Positions 38,272-45,933 of a DNA stretch of 64,000 nucleotides are shown here, one piece after another; positions within the stretch are counted from its first letter, which is position 1; every line of letters starts with the position of its first letter. The translations under genes were made by a program, and so were the position numbers. Source of the stretch: Cognatiluteimonas weifangensis (GTDB lineage: Bacteria > Pseudomonadota > Gammaproteobacteria > Xanthomonadales > Xanthomonadaceae); contig NZ_QVPD01000006.1 of assembly GCF_003416885.1 (NCBI RefSeq), forward strand, positions 1 through 64,000, written 5' to 3'. The notes beneath the pieces were generated by a model. It saw nothing but the letters and a program-made list of their open reading frames with translations. It was not told the origin of the DNA and searched no databases.

Positions 38272-39090
38272 CTACGGTTTCCTGGCGGGCGTTGCCGATT
38301 GCAGCGCCTCCTGCCGCATCTGCGCGCGGCGCGCCTGGATGCGCTCGCGGATCGCATCCATCTGCTGCTGGGTGTCGGTGGGCGGCGGGGCGGCCGCCGG
38401 TTCCGGTGTGGAAGTCGCTGGCGCCGGCGGCGCAGGGGCCGCCGGCGCCGCGGCCGGTTCCTCCGCTTCGGGGGCCGGCACCGCGTCCGCGTCGGCGACT
38501 GCATCCGCCGACGTCGCCCGTGCGCCGGCCTGGTCGCGGCCGTTGGCCGCGGCCGGCGCGCGCAGCGCAGTCGGCGGCTGCCCGCCGCTGCCGTCGAACA
38601 CCCGCAACTCCAGCGACTTGCGGCCCGACGGGCCCTCGAACACCGCGCTGCGCGGTTGCAGCTCCACCAGGCGCCAGGCCGGCAGGGCTTCGGCGGCTTC
38701 GCCCAGTTTGATCCGCACCGAGTCGCCGCCCTGGCTGGGCTGCACGATCGCCATGTGCAGTTGCGGCGCGATCAGCACACTGGTGAGGACGTAGTCGAAG
38801 GCGGTGCTTTCGGTGCCTTCGCCGCCGCCGGCCTGCAGCGCGAACGGATGCGGGCGACGGTCCTCGGCGAACAGCGGCCGCGCGCCGATCTCGGCGTACT
38901 GCGCCAGCGGCCCGAGCCGCTGAGGCGCCGCCGGCCGCGGCTGCGGCAGTGGCGGCAGCAAGCCGGGATCGGCCGCCAGCAGCGCCACCCGCCCGCCCAT
39001 GCCGGCCAGCGCCAGCAGCCAGCCCAGCAGTGCCCAGGCGGCCACGGCCGCCAGCAGCCAGGTGCGCGGACTAGGGCTGTCAACGCGCAC
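38272..39090 (-). CDS. xpsN: Type II secretion system protein N / GspC-like (XpsN)
   Basis: Probable inner-membrane connector to the secretin. The 272-aa protein has one membrane helix (about residues 10-30, WLLAAVAAWALLGWLLALAG) and a periplasmic homology-region-like domain (ARPLFAEDRRPHPF, a GspC hallmark; then YVLTSVLIAPQLHMAIVQ). A long alanine/proline linker leads to a C-terminal helix rich in Q, R and E (about 240-265). The GTG at 39090 gives an 11-nt overlap with xpsM. Xanthomonas clusters have xpsN in this place. Confidence 0.85.
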   Translation of the reverse strand: MRVDSPSPRTWLLAAVAAWALLGWLLALAGMGGRVALLAADPGLLPPLPQPRPAAPQRLGPLAQYAEIGARPLFAEDRRPHPFALQAGGGEGTESTAFDYVLTSVLIAPQLHMAIVQPSQGGDSVRIKLGEAAEALPAWRLVELQPRSAVFEGPSGRKSLELRVFDGSGGQPPTALRAPAAANGRDQAGARATSADAVADADAVPAPEAEEPAAAPAAPAPPAPATSTPEPAAAPPPTDTQQQMDAIRERIQARRAQMRQEALQSATPARKP

Positions 39091-39709
39091 GCGGCGCCTC
39101 CGTCGGCTCGCGCTCCGGCGCCGGACGCAGGTAGCCGTACAGATCGAAACCGACGTCCAGCCCGGCGCCCTGGTTGCCGTCCTGCCCGGGCAGGTAGAAG
39201 TAGCGCTGCCCCAGCACGCTGAGGTTGTCGACGAACACCCGCGGCGTACCGCTCTCCAGCGCATGCAGCACCGCGGCCAGCTCGGCGTTGCCGCAACGCA
39301 GCCGCACCTGCACGGTGACGCGGGCGAAACGCTCGCCCTGCGCCGGCGCCTCCAGCGGCGAGCGGTTGCTGATGGCGCAGCCGCGATTGCCGGGGCTGGC
39401 CTGCGCGACCACCGCTTCCAGCCGCTGCACCAGCCCGGCGGTCGCCAGCTCGGTGGTCGGTTCGGCCAGGAACGCCGGCGCGGCGGCGTCGCGCTGCTGC
39501 GCCGCGGCCAGCAGCCGCGCCACCTCCGGGGCCTGCTGCAATTGCATGCGCGCGCGCAGTTCGCGCTGCTGCAGCGCCTCGATGCGGGCGCCGGCCGCAC
39601 GCATCGGCCGCGTCCACCACGGGTGCACGAACACCAGGTAGGCCAGCGCCAGCGCGCCCAGCAGCAGGCCCAGCGCCAGCCAGCGGTCGCGGTCAGCGGC
39701 GGCCGGCAT
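39080..39709 (-). CDS. xpsM: Type II secretion system protein M (XpsM)
   Basis: Bitopic inner-membrane protein that partners GspL in the assembly platform. The 209-aa protein has a membrane helix at about residues 9-28, a short coiled-coil stretch (AAGARIEALQQRELRARMQL), and a ferredoxin-like periplasmic domain (FARVTVQVRLRCGNAELAAVLHALE). Weakly conserved family; identified by topology and by its place after xpsL, which it overlaps by 17 nt. Confidence 0.88.
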   Translation of the reverse strand: MPAAADRDRWLALGLLLGALALAYLVFVHPWWTRPMRAAGARIEALQQRELRARMQLQQAPEVARLLAAAQQRDAAAPAFLAEPTTELATAGLVQRLEAVVAQASPGNRGCAISNRSPLEAPAQGERFARVTVQVRLRCGNAELAAVLHALESGTPRVFVDNLSVLGQRYFYLPGQDGNQGAGLDVGFDLYGYLRPAPEREPTEAPRAR

Positions 39710-40853
39710 CGGCGCTCTCCGGGGCGACGGCCGCGGCGGCCGCGGGCGCGACCGCGAGTTCGGCGGTCAGGGTGAAGCGGTCGCGGCCGCTGCGCGGGTC
39801 CGGCTGCAGCGCGCCGGTGAGCGCCGGCGAACGCCACGGCGCGGCGCCTTGCAGGCGTCCGACCAGCGCCGAGGCCTCGCCGCTCAGGCCGATCAGCAGC
39901 AGGCGGTCGTTCTCGATCGCCAGCTTCTCCAGGTACGTGTTGTCGGGCAGCCGCCGCGCCAGCTCGTCGAGCACCTCGACCGCGGTCGGGCGGCTGCTGC
40001 GCTGGCGCTCGAGGAACGCCCGGCCCTCGATCAGATCGGTCAGCTGCTGCCGCTGCAGCGCCACCGCGCGCGCCGCCACCGCCTCGCGCTCGACCCGCGC
40101 CTGCAGCGTCTGCACGGCGCGCTCGCGGTTGTCCAGCAGCTGCGCCAGCAGCGCCACGAAGGCGAAGACGGCCACCGCCGCCAGCACCCGGTTCCAGCCG
40201 CGCCAGGGATCGCGTTGCTGGCGCCGCTGCGCCGGCGGCAGCAGGTTGACGCCCAGCGGCACGCCGTCGTCGCCGGCGATATCGACGCCGGCCAGGCTCT
40301 CGGCCAGGGCGCCGAGCGCGGTGCTTTGCGCCGCCAGCGTGGCACGTGGCACCACCACCAGCTCGGCATCGAGCTGGCCGTCGCCGTCGCGGCGCCCGAG
40401 CAGGCGTGCGTCGAAGGCGACCGCTTCGGCGGCGAACGGCGTCTGCCGGTCGATCTCGAAACCGACCACGTCGCGCAGGCGCTCGGCCGCAGCCGCCGGC
40501 AGCGACAGGCGCCGGCGCAGTCCGCTGGCGGCCGGCAGCAGCAGCCAGCGCGGCAACTCGGCCAGTTCCGGCGACAACAGCGCGGCCAGCGCATCGGCGC
40601 TGGCCGCGGCCAGCTCGGGCACGCGGGCGAGGTCGCGCACGCCGTCGCCGTCGTGCAGCCGCAACTGCACGGCATCGTCAGCGGGTTGCAGCAGCAGCCG
40701 GCCGCGCTCCAGCCCCAGTGCGCGACGCCAGCGGCGCGGCAGCCACGCCGCCAGCGCCCGGCCCCACCACGCGAAAAAGCCGCCCACGCCGGCCCAGCGG
40801 GCGGCATGGCGGCCGAGGCGGTCGCGCAGCAGGCTGCCGACGGGCGCGCTCAA
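39693..40853 (-). CDS. xpsL: Type II secretion system protein L (XpsL)
   Basis: Links the cytoplasmic ATPase XpsE to the inner-membrane platform. The 386-aa protein has an N-terminal cytoplasmic, actin-like GspL/PilM-type region (LPAAAAERLRDVVGFEIDRQTPF), then a membrane helix at about residues 225-243 (VLAAVAVFAFVALLAQL), a periplasmic coiled coil and a PilN-like domain (TAVEVLDELARRLPDNTYLEKL). The start ATG at 40853 overlaps the xpsK stop (ATGA). Confidence 0.9.
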   Translation of the reverse strand: MSAPVGSLLRDRLGRHAARWAGVGGFFAWWGRALAAWLPRRWRRALGLERGRLLLQPADDAVQLRLHDGDGVRDLARVPELAAASADALAALLSPELAELPRWLLLPAASGLRRRLSLPAAAAERLRDVVGFEIDRQTPFAAEAVAFDARLLGRRDGDGQLDAELVVVPRATLAAQSTALGALAESLAGVDIAGDDGVPLGVNLLPPAQRRQQRDPWRGWNRVLAAVAVFAFVALLAQLLDNRERAVQTLQARVEREAVAARAVALQRQQLTDLIEGRAFLERQRSSRPTAVEVLDELARRLPDNTYLEKLAIENDRLLLIGLSGEASALVGRLQGAAPWRSPALTGALQPDPRSGRDRFTLTAELAVAPAAAAAVAPESADAGRR

Positions 40854-41761
40854 CGTGGCGATGCTCCTTCCTCCCAGCGCAGCGGGGTCCAGGCCGATCC
40901 CGGCAACCCGGTCCCGCCGTTGCGCACGACCACGCGCAGCACGGCGGTGCGGCCGCCGAGTCGCGCCCGGCTCTCGATACTATACGTGCCGCTGTTGTCG
41001 CCCACGAGCGCCTGCCCGCCCGGCAAGGGCGGCGGCGGCAACCCGCTGGCGGGCGTCCAGCCCTGCCGCTGCGCCAGTACCTGCGCCGCCTCGAAGCCCG
41101 TCGCGGCCAACACCGGTGCCGAAGCGAACGCCGGATCCGGGCGCTCGCGGCCGCTGTACACGGTGACGTGCGGCGCCAGCCGCGCATACAGCGCCGGCGT
41201 CATCCCCAACACCTGCTCGACTTCCGCGACGCTCTCCAGCGGGGCGTCGGCAGCCCCGTAGGCGCGCCCGGCGGCAGCGTAGTCGGGATCCTCGGCGCCG
41301 CCGGCCGGCTGGGTCAGCGCGTCGGCGTCGCGCCAGTCCAGGATCGCCGCGGCCACCCGCGCGGCCTCGCGCGGGTCGCTGCCCAGTACCCGCAGCAGCG
41401 CCGCCAGCAGGTCGGCGTCGGCCATGTTGAGGTCGACCTTGCCCTGCTCGTCGACGATCCGGATCGCGACCTGCGCGCCGGCATAGTCCCAGCGGTATTC
41501 GCGGCCATCGGCGAGCCAGCGCCAGCGCGGTTCGCTGGCGGTGACGCGGGTGATCGCGTATTCGACTCCGGCGCGCGCGGCCTGCTGCGCGACCAGGCCG
41601 CGACTGAGGACCTGGCCCTGCAGGTGCTCGGTGCGCGCCGCCAGCGCGAAGCTGCCGACCAGCGCGGTCAGCAACGCCACCAGCCACAGCACCAGCAGCA
41701 AGGCGACGCCGCGCGCCGGCCGCGCGGCGCAGCGCCGGCGCCGTGGCGCGCCGGGCCTCAC
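40850..41761 (-). CDS. xpsK: Type II secretion minor pseudopilin XpsK (GspK)
   Basis: The large minor pseudopilin, part of the tip complex with I and J. The 303-aa precursor has an 18-residue basic leader ending ARG, then a hydrophobic helix VALLLVLWLVALLTALVGSF without the usual glutamate-5, as is normal for GspK. The globular part has DEQGKVDLNMADADLLAALL, DWRDADALTQPAGGAED and LESVAEVEQVLGM, typical of the family. The GTG at 41761 overlaps the xpsJ stop (GTGA). Confidence 0.93.
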   Translation of the reverse strand: MRPGAPRRRRCAARPARGVALLLVLWLVALLTALVGSFALAARTEHLQGQVLSRGLVAQQAARAGVEYAITRVTASEPRWRWLADGREYRWDYAGAQVAIRIVDEQGKVDLNMADADLLAALLRVLGSDPREAARVAAAILDWRDADALTQPAGGAEDPDYAAAGRAYGAADAPLESVAEVEQVLGMTPALYARLAPHVTVYSGRERPDPAFASAPVLAATGFEAAQVLAQRQGWTPASGLPPPPLPGGQALVGDNSGTYSIESRARLGGRTAVLRVVVRNGGTGLPGSAWTPLRWEEGASPR

Positions 41762-42390
41762 TGCAGCGCTCCCGGCGCGGCGCCGTAGCTGCCGGCCAGC
41801 GGCAAGGCCACCACCAGCGGCGGCCAGGCGCGGCCGTCGACATCGCGCAACGTGATCTCCACCTGCAGCGGCAGCGCCTCGGGCGCGCGCCACTGCGGCT
41901 GCCACGGACCCGGACGGCTGTCGGCGTCCAGCGCGCGATAGCGGAAGCGCACCGCGCCCAGGCCGTCGGCGAGCAGTTCCGGCGGCCGCGCCTGCGGATC
42001 CTCGATCACCGCCCCGCCCTGCACCACCGCCAGCGCCACGGTCAGGCGCAGCGCGTCGCCGTCGCGCACCACCGCCAGCTCGTGCAGGTAGGGGCCGCCG
42101 CGGCCGAGGTAATCGGGCAGGTCGGCGACGAAGCGCATGCGTTCTTCTTCCCCGACAAAGCGCTGCGCCAGGCCGCTGTCGGCTTCCAGACCGAAGGCGA
42201 CCGGCCGGGTCGCGGCCAGCCGCGCGCGCAGGAATCCCTCGACCGCGCGCATGCGCTCGTTGCGCGCGGCCATGGCCTCGCCACGGCTGGCGGTCGCGGT
42301 CGCCGCGCGCAGGGTGGCGAAGGCCAGCGCCAGCCCGGCGGCGAGCAGCGCGGTCGCCAGCAGCACTTCGATCAGGGTGAAGCCGCGCAC
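41758..42390 (-). CDS. xpsJ: Type II secretion minor pseudopilin XpsJ (GspJ)
   Basis: Minor pseudopilin of the tip complex. From the GTG at 42390 the product is 210 aa: VRG|FTLIEVLLATALLAAG at the N terminus with prepilin cleavage after glycine 3 and glutamate at mature position 5. The C-terminal part matches GspJ (GAVIEDPQARPPELLADGLGAVRFRY, landmark LADGLGAVRFRY). The frame stays open for 112 more codons to a GTG at 42726 that overlaps the xpsI stop (GTGA), so the true start is undecided. The spacer holds an in-frame 66-bp repeat. Confidence 0.9.
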   Translation of the reverse strand: MRGFTLIEVLLATALLAAGLALAFATLRAATATASRGEAMAARNERMRAVEGFLRARLAATRPVAFGLEADSGLAQRFVGEEERMRFVADLPDYLGRGGPYLHELAVVRDGDALRLTVALAVVQGGAVIEDPQARPPELLADGLGAVRFRYRALDADSRPGPWQPQWRAPEALPLQVEITLRDVDGRAWPPLVVALPLAGSYGAAPGALQ

Positions 42391-42722
42391 GACCGATGGC
42401 CCCGCGACCGCGTTGCACAAGCCGTCGCCACGGTCTGCGCTACACGCTCGCCCGCGGCTCTTCCCTGTGTACCCCAAGCAGTTGCCGGGGCCAGCGTCAC
42501 GCAAACGCCCGTGCACGAACATTTCCACTGCGCCGACGACTGCTTGCGCGTCGTGGCATGCGCCATCCAAGCGCCTGCGCACGGCCACCACCGACGCAGC
42601 GGCGACTGCCTGCGCGTCCTGGCATGAACGCCCGCGCACACTCCCTTTTGCATCACCGACCACGAGCCGCCCGCCCGCCCCCGGAACCGCGCCCTCGACC
42701 ACCCCGCAGCGCCGCGCCCCGA
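42391..42722 (-). repeat. Leader/spacer between xpsI and xpsJ with a 66-bp in-frame repeat
   Basis: This region is open in the xpsJ frame. It contains two tandem 66-bp units (42559-42624 and 42493-42558), each encoding C-(Q/H)-DAQAV and ending in an RRRL / HGRL-type motif. Nearer the xpsJ start it reads RGDGLCNAVAGPSVV directly before RGF. Similar words precede xpsG, xpsH and xpsI. Whether it is translated as a long prepilin leader or is a non-coding repeat is open. Confidence 0.6.
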
Positions 42723-43367
42723 TCACGGCGGCACCGCGTCGGTCGGCGCCGGCGTCACCAGCCGTAGCGACTGCAGCTGCAGACGCCGTTGCGCGGCGTC
42801 GCCAGCGTTGCCGGAATCGCCCCACTGCACCGTCAGCGTCAGCTGCAGCAGCCGCGGCGCGGCCGGGTCGAACAGCGCCGGCGGCGGCCGCAGGGGATCC
42901 TGGTACGGCGCCACCTCCAGCGCCCAGCGGTAGCGCCCGTCCTCGAAGCTGCCGTCGCGGTGGCCGGGCTGCAGCGCCTCGCCGACGCCGACCTGGTCGA
43001 GCAGCGATTGCGCATGCAGCGCCGCGCGCCCGGCCTCGTCGGCCCAGCGCACCTGCCGCGCGGCACCCGACAGCGTACCCAGCAGCAGGCTCAGCGCCAG
43101 CGCCAGCAGGGCGAAGGCTACGATCACCTCGATCAGGGTGTAGCCGCGCGCGGCCGAGGGCCCCACTCTCGCGATCCCCAGGCTGCTGCCGCGACTTGCG
43201 CACCGCCAGCGCGGCGCCGGAACTTGCTCTGCATCCTCCGGCGGAGCCTGGTCGCCGCGGCCGCGCCAGGTGCCCGTATCCACCGCCGCTGTCCAGCCGC
43301 CACGGCACGCGCAACCCGGCAGCCACGGCAGTGCTGTCGGCCGCATCCGGCCGCCGGCGCCGCTCAT
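42723..43367 (-). CDS. xpsI: Type II secretion minor pseudopilin XpsI (GspI)
   Basis: Minor pseudopilin that starts the tip complex with J and K. The pseudopilin core begins ARG|YTLIEVIVAFALLALALSLLLG, with glutamate 5 after cleavage, followed by a short globular domain (WADEAGRAALHAQSLLDQVG, typical of GspI). The ATG at 43367 was chosen because GGAGG lies 7 nt upstream and the ATG overlaps the xpsH stop (ATGA). This gives 214 aa with an unusual leader of about 75 residues before the cleavage glycine. A GTG at 43166 would give the ordinary 147-aa form. Confidence 0.88.
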   Translation of the reverse strand: MSGAGGRMRPTALPWLPGCACRGGWTAAVDTGTWRGRGDQAPPEDAEQVPAPRWRCASRGSSLGIARVGPSAARGYTLIEVIVAFALLALALSLLLGTLSGAARQVRWADEAGRAALHAQSLLDQVGVGEALQPGHRDGSFEDGRYRWALEVAPYQDPLRPPPALFDPAAPRLLQLTLTVQWGDSGNAGDAAQRRLQLQSLRLVTPAPTDAVPP

Positions 43368-43807
43368 GGCGCCGCCTCCACCCGCGTCACCCGCACCTGG
43401 CCGGTGAGCCAGGCGACATCGACGTTCCAGGCCGTCTGCCGCGCCCGCAGCTGCACCCGGCCGCCGCTGGCAGCGCCATCGGCGAAGAACACGATCGCAC
43501 CTTCGCCACGGCTGGGCTGCAGTTCGCGCGCACCGGTGAAGACGATGCCGAGCTGCCGGGGCAGCGTGCCGTGGCGGCCCTTGGGCGCGGTCCAGGCGTG
43601 CGCCCGCGGGTCGATCGTGAAGCGTTGCGGCTCGCCCGTCGCCAGCGCCTGTGCGCGGGTGTAGCGCAGCTGCGCGGCGACCTCCTGGGCGGCCGCACGC
43701 AGGCGCAGGCCGTCGCCGCCGCCGCTCAGCGCCGCCGCCGCGAGCAGGCTGGCGAGCGCGATCAGCGCGATCACCAGCACCACCTCCAGCAGCGAGAAGC
43801 CGCGCAC
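43364..43807 (-). CDS. xpsH: Type II secretion pseudopilin XpsH (GspH)
   Basis: Minor pseudopilin between the main pilin and the tip. The 147-aa form from GTG 43807 begins VRG|FSLLEVVLVIALIALASLLAAAAL and has the GspH/FimT-like body (LRLRAAAQEVAAQLRYTRAQALATGEPQRFTID). AGGA lies 5 nt upstream of this GTG. The frame remains open upstream to an ATG at 44083, 24 nt beyond the xpsG stop, which would add 92 residues and a second VRG site (GSTVRGL). Confidence 0.88.
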   Translation of the reverse strand: MRGFSLLEVVLVIALIALASLLAAAALSGGGDGLRLRAAAQEVAAQLRYTRAQALATGEPQRFTIDPRAHAWTAPKGRHGTLPRQLGIVFTGARELQPSRGEGAIVFFADGAASGGRVQLRARQTAWNVDVAWLTGQVRVTRVEAAP

Positions 43808-44106
43808 CGCCGTCCTGCGCGCAATTGCGTCGTGCAAGCCCCGCACGGTCGATCCGCTCGCGCCAGCGTGGCCCGGGCCGTCGGCAGGGCCTGCACGACG
43901 CACCCGCCGTCGGCTTCGATCCATGTCTCGCCGCCTGCCATCGCCACGGCGTGCGGCCTCCGCCGGCCGCCGGGCGACCCGCGCCGCAGCGCCCGCATCC
44001 GCCCGTACCCGGGCAACTGTCGACGCGTGGCCCGGGCCATTGGCACCACCTGTCCCCGGCACCGGCTGACGGCTGCTTGCCATGGATCGGCCCGCGCCAG
44101 CCGCCG
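43808..44106 (-). other. Spacer between xpsG and xpsH, open in the xpsH frame
   Basis: 299 nt without a recognised gene. In the xpsH frame it encodes R/G/A/D-rich sequence with DGPGHAGASGSTVRG and, further upstream, NGPGHASTVARV, which resemble the words before the XpsG core (DGLHHAAAYGSTMRG). An ATG at 44083 could start it; the Shine-Dalgarno there is poor. Confidence 0.55.
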
Positions 44107-44658
44107 TTACTGGTACTTGATGTCGGCGTCGACGCTGTCGCCGCCGGCCTGCCCGTCCTTGCCCAGGCTGATCAGATCGAACGCCTGTCCCTCGCCGGGC
44201 ACGCGGTATTCGTAGGCGTGATTCCACGGGTCCTTGAGCTCGGCCGGTTTCGCGTACGGACCGAGCCAGCCGGCGGCGTTGCCGGGGTTGGCGACCAGCG
44301 CGTCGAGCGAGTCGGGCAGGCTGCCGGTGTCCATCTCGTATTGCTGGACCTTCTCGGCCAGGGTCTGCACCTGCGCCTTGGCGAGGTTGGCCTTGGCGCG
44401 GTCGCCGCCGCCGAGGATGCGGCTGGCGGCGAAGGCGACGATACCGCCGATCAGCACCACCACCAGGATGATCTCGATCAGGCTGAAGCCGCGCATGGTT
44501 GATCCATACGCCGCGGCATGATGCAAGCCGTCGCCACGGCGCGCGTTACCCGTCCACCCGCGACTCCCGTTCGCGCCATGCAGGCCGGAGTCGCTGCCGG
44601 CAGCGTTCCGCCATACGCCAGCGGCGGCGCGTCGGGCCTGGAAACGTCGATTGCCCAT
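44107..44658 (-). CDS. xpsG: Type II secretion major pseudopilin XpsG (GspG)
   Basis: Main subunit of the pseudopilus. The core starts MRG|FSLIEIILVVVLIGGIVAF, with glutamate 5, and has the GspG body (KAQVQTLAEKVQQYEMDTGSLPDSLDALV, then WNHAYEYRVPGEGQAFDLISLGKDG with the calcium-site region GGDSVDADIKYQ). ATG 44658 was chosen for its GGAGAGGA site 7 nt upstream; it gives 183 aa with 57 residues before the mature phenylalanine, far longer than usual. The alternative ATG at 44496 gives 129 aa but has only a weak GGA. Confidence 0.9.
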   Translation of the reverse strand: MGNRRFQARRAAAGVWRNAAGSDSGLHGANGSRGWTGNARRGDGLHHAAAYGSTMRGFSLIEIILVVVLIGGIVAFAASRILGGGDRAKANLAKAQVQTLAEKVQQYEMDTGSLPDSLDALVANPGNAAGWLGPYAKPAELKDPWNHAYEYRVPGEGQAFDLISLGKDGQAGGDSVDADIKYQ

Positions 44659-44713
44659 CAGTTCATCCTCTCCATTGTCCCAATCCGTCTTGTTCGATGC
44701 GCCATGTCCCTGC

Positions 44714-45928
44714 CTAGCCGATCACGTTGGTCAGGTCGTAGATCGGGGTCAGCACCGCCAGGATCACGACCCCGACGATGCCCGCCAGCAGCACCGTCAC
44801 CACCGGCACCAGCGCCGCCAGCAGCCGGTCCAGCGCCAGCGAGGTTTCCTGCTCGAAGGTGTCGGCGGTCTTGAGCAGCATCGTATCCAGGGCGCCGGAC
44901 TCCTCGCCGACCTGGATCATCTGCAGCGCCAGCCGCGGGAAGCGCTTGCCGCGCGCCAGCGCCGCCGCCAGGCCGACGCCGTTCTTGACCTCGTCGGCGG
45001 CGGCTTCGACCGCATCGGCCAGGGCGCGGTTGCCGAGCACGTTGCGGCCGATGCCCAGCGCGGTCAGCAGCGGCACGCCGTTCTTCAGCAGGGTGCCGAG
45101 GGTGCGCGCCAGGCGCGCGGTCTCGAGCCGGGCGAGCAGCGGGCCGGCGAACTTCTGCCGCAGGATCCACTGGTCGAAACGGGCGCGGAACGCCGGGTCG
45201 CGCAGCTTGCGCTCGCCCCACCACAGCGCCAGCGCCGGCACCGCCAGCAGCACGATCCACCAGTCGCGCACGAACATGCCGACGCCGAGCACGATCTGCG
45301 AAAACCACGGCAGCGGCGCATCGAGGCTGTCGTACATCGCCGCGAACTGCGGCACCACGAAACCGAGCAGGAACAGCAGCGACAGCCCGACCATCAGCAG
45401 CAGGATCGCCGGGTAGATCATCGCGTTGAGCACCCGGCCCTGCATCGCGCGGCTGCGCTCCAGGTAGTCGGCCAGCCGCGCCAGGGTCTCGTGCAGGCTG
45501 CCGCCGGCCTCGCCGGCGCGGACCATGTTGACGTAGAGCTTGCCGAAGGCGCCGTGCTGGCGCTCCAGCGCGGTCGACAGCGCGGTGCCGCCGCGGACCG
45601 CGTCGCGGATGTCGGCGATGGTGCGCTTGGCGGCTTCGTCCTCGGGCAGTTCCAGCAGGATCGTCAGCGCGCGGTCCAGCGGCTGCCCGGCGCCGAGCAG
45701 GGTCGCCAGCTGCTGGGTGAACTGCACCAGCCGCTGCCCGGCGAACGGCCGGGGCTTGAACAGCGCGCGCCAGGCACCGCCGCCGGCCGCGCTCGCCAGC
45801 CGCGCCTCGACCGGCAGGTGGCCCTGCTCCTGCAGGCGCAATACCACCTCGGCGTCGTTGCCGGCCTCCATCTGCCCGTCGAGCAGTTCGCCGCGGGGGT
45901 TGAGCGCCTTGTAGCGGTACAGCGGCAT
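44714..45928 (-). CDS. xpsF: Type II secretion inner-membrane platform protein XpsF (GspF)
   Basis: Polytopic core of the assembly platform that couples XpsE rotation to pseudopilus growth. The 404-aa protein starts MPLYRYKALNPRGELLDGQME and has the two repeated GspF domains (QFTQQLATLLGAGQPLDRAL and RLARTLGTLLKNGVPLLTAL). Membrane helices lie at about 170-190, 220-240 and near 375-395. The conserved GEESGALDTML is in the second domain. Six nt downstream of xpsE. Confidence 0.97.
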   Translation of the reverse strand: MPLYRYKALNPRGELLDGQMEAGNDAEVVLRLQEQGHLPVEARLASAAGGGAWRALFKPRPFAGQRLVQFTQQLATLLGAGQPLDRALTILLELPEDEAAKRTIADIRDAVRGGTALSTALERQHGAFGKLYVNMVRAGEAGGSLHETLARLADYLERSRAMQGRVLNAMIYPAILLLMVGLSLLFLLGFVVPQFAAMYDSLDAPLPWFSQIVLGVGMFVRDWWIVLLAVPALALWWGERKLRDPAFRARFDQWILRQKFAGPLLARLETARLARTLGTLLKNGVPLLTALGIGRNVLGNRALADAVEAAADEVKNGVGLAAALARGKRFPRLALQMIQVGEESGALDTMLLKTADTFEQETSLALDRLLAALVPVVTVLLAGIVGVVILAVLTPIYDLTNVIG

Positions 45929-45933
45929 GGCGC

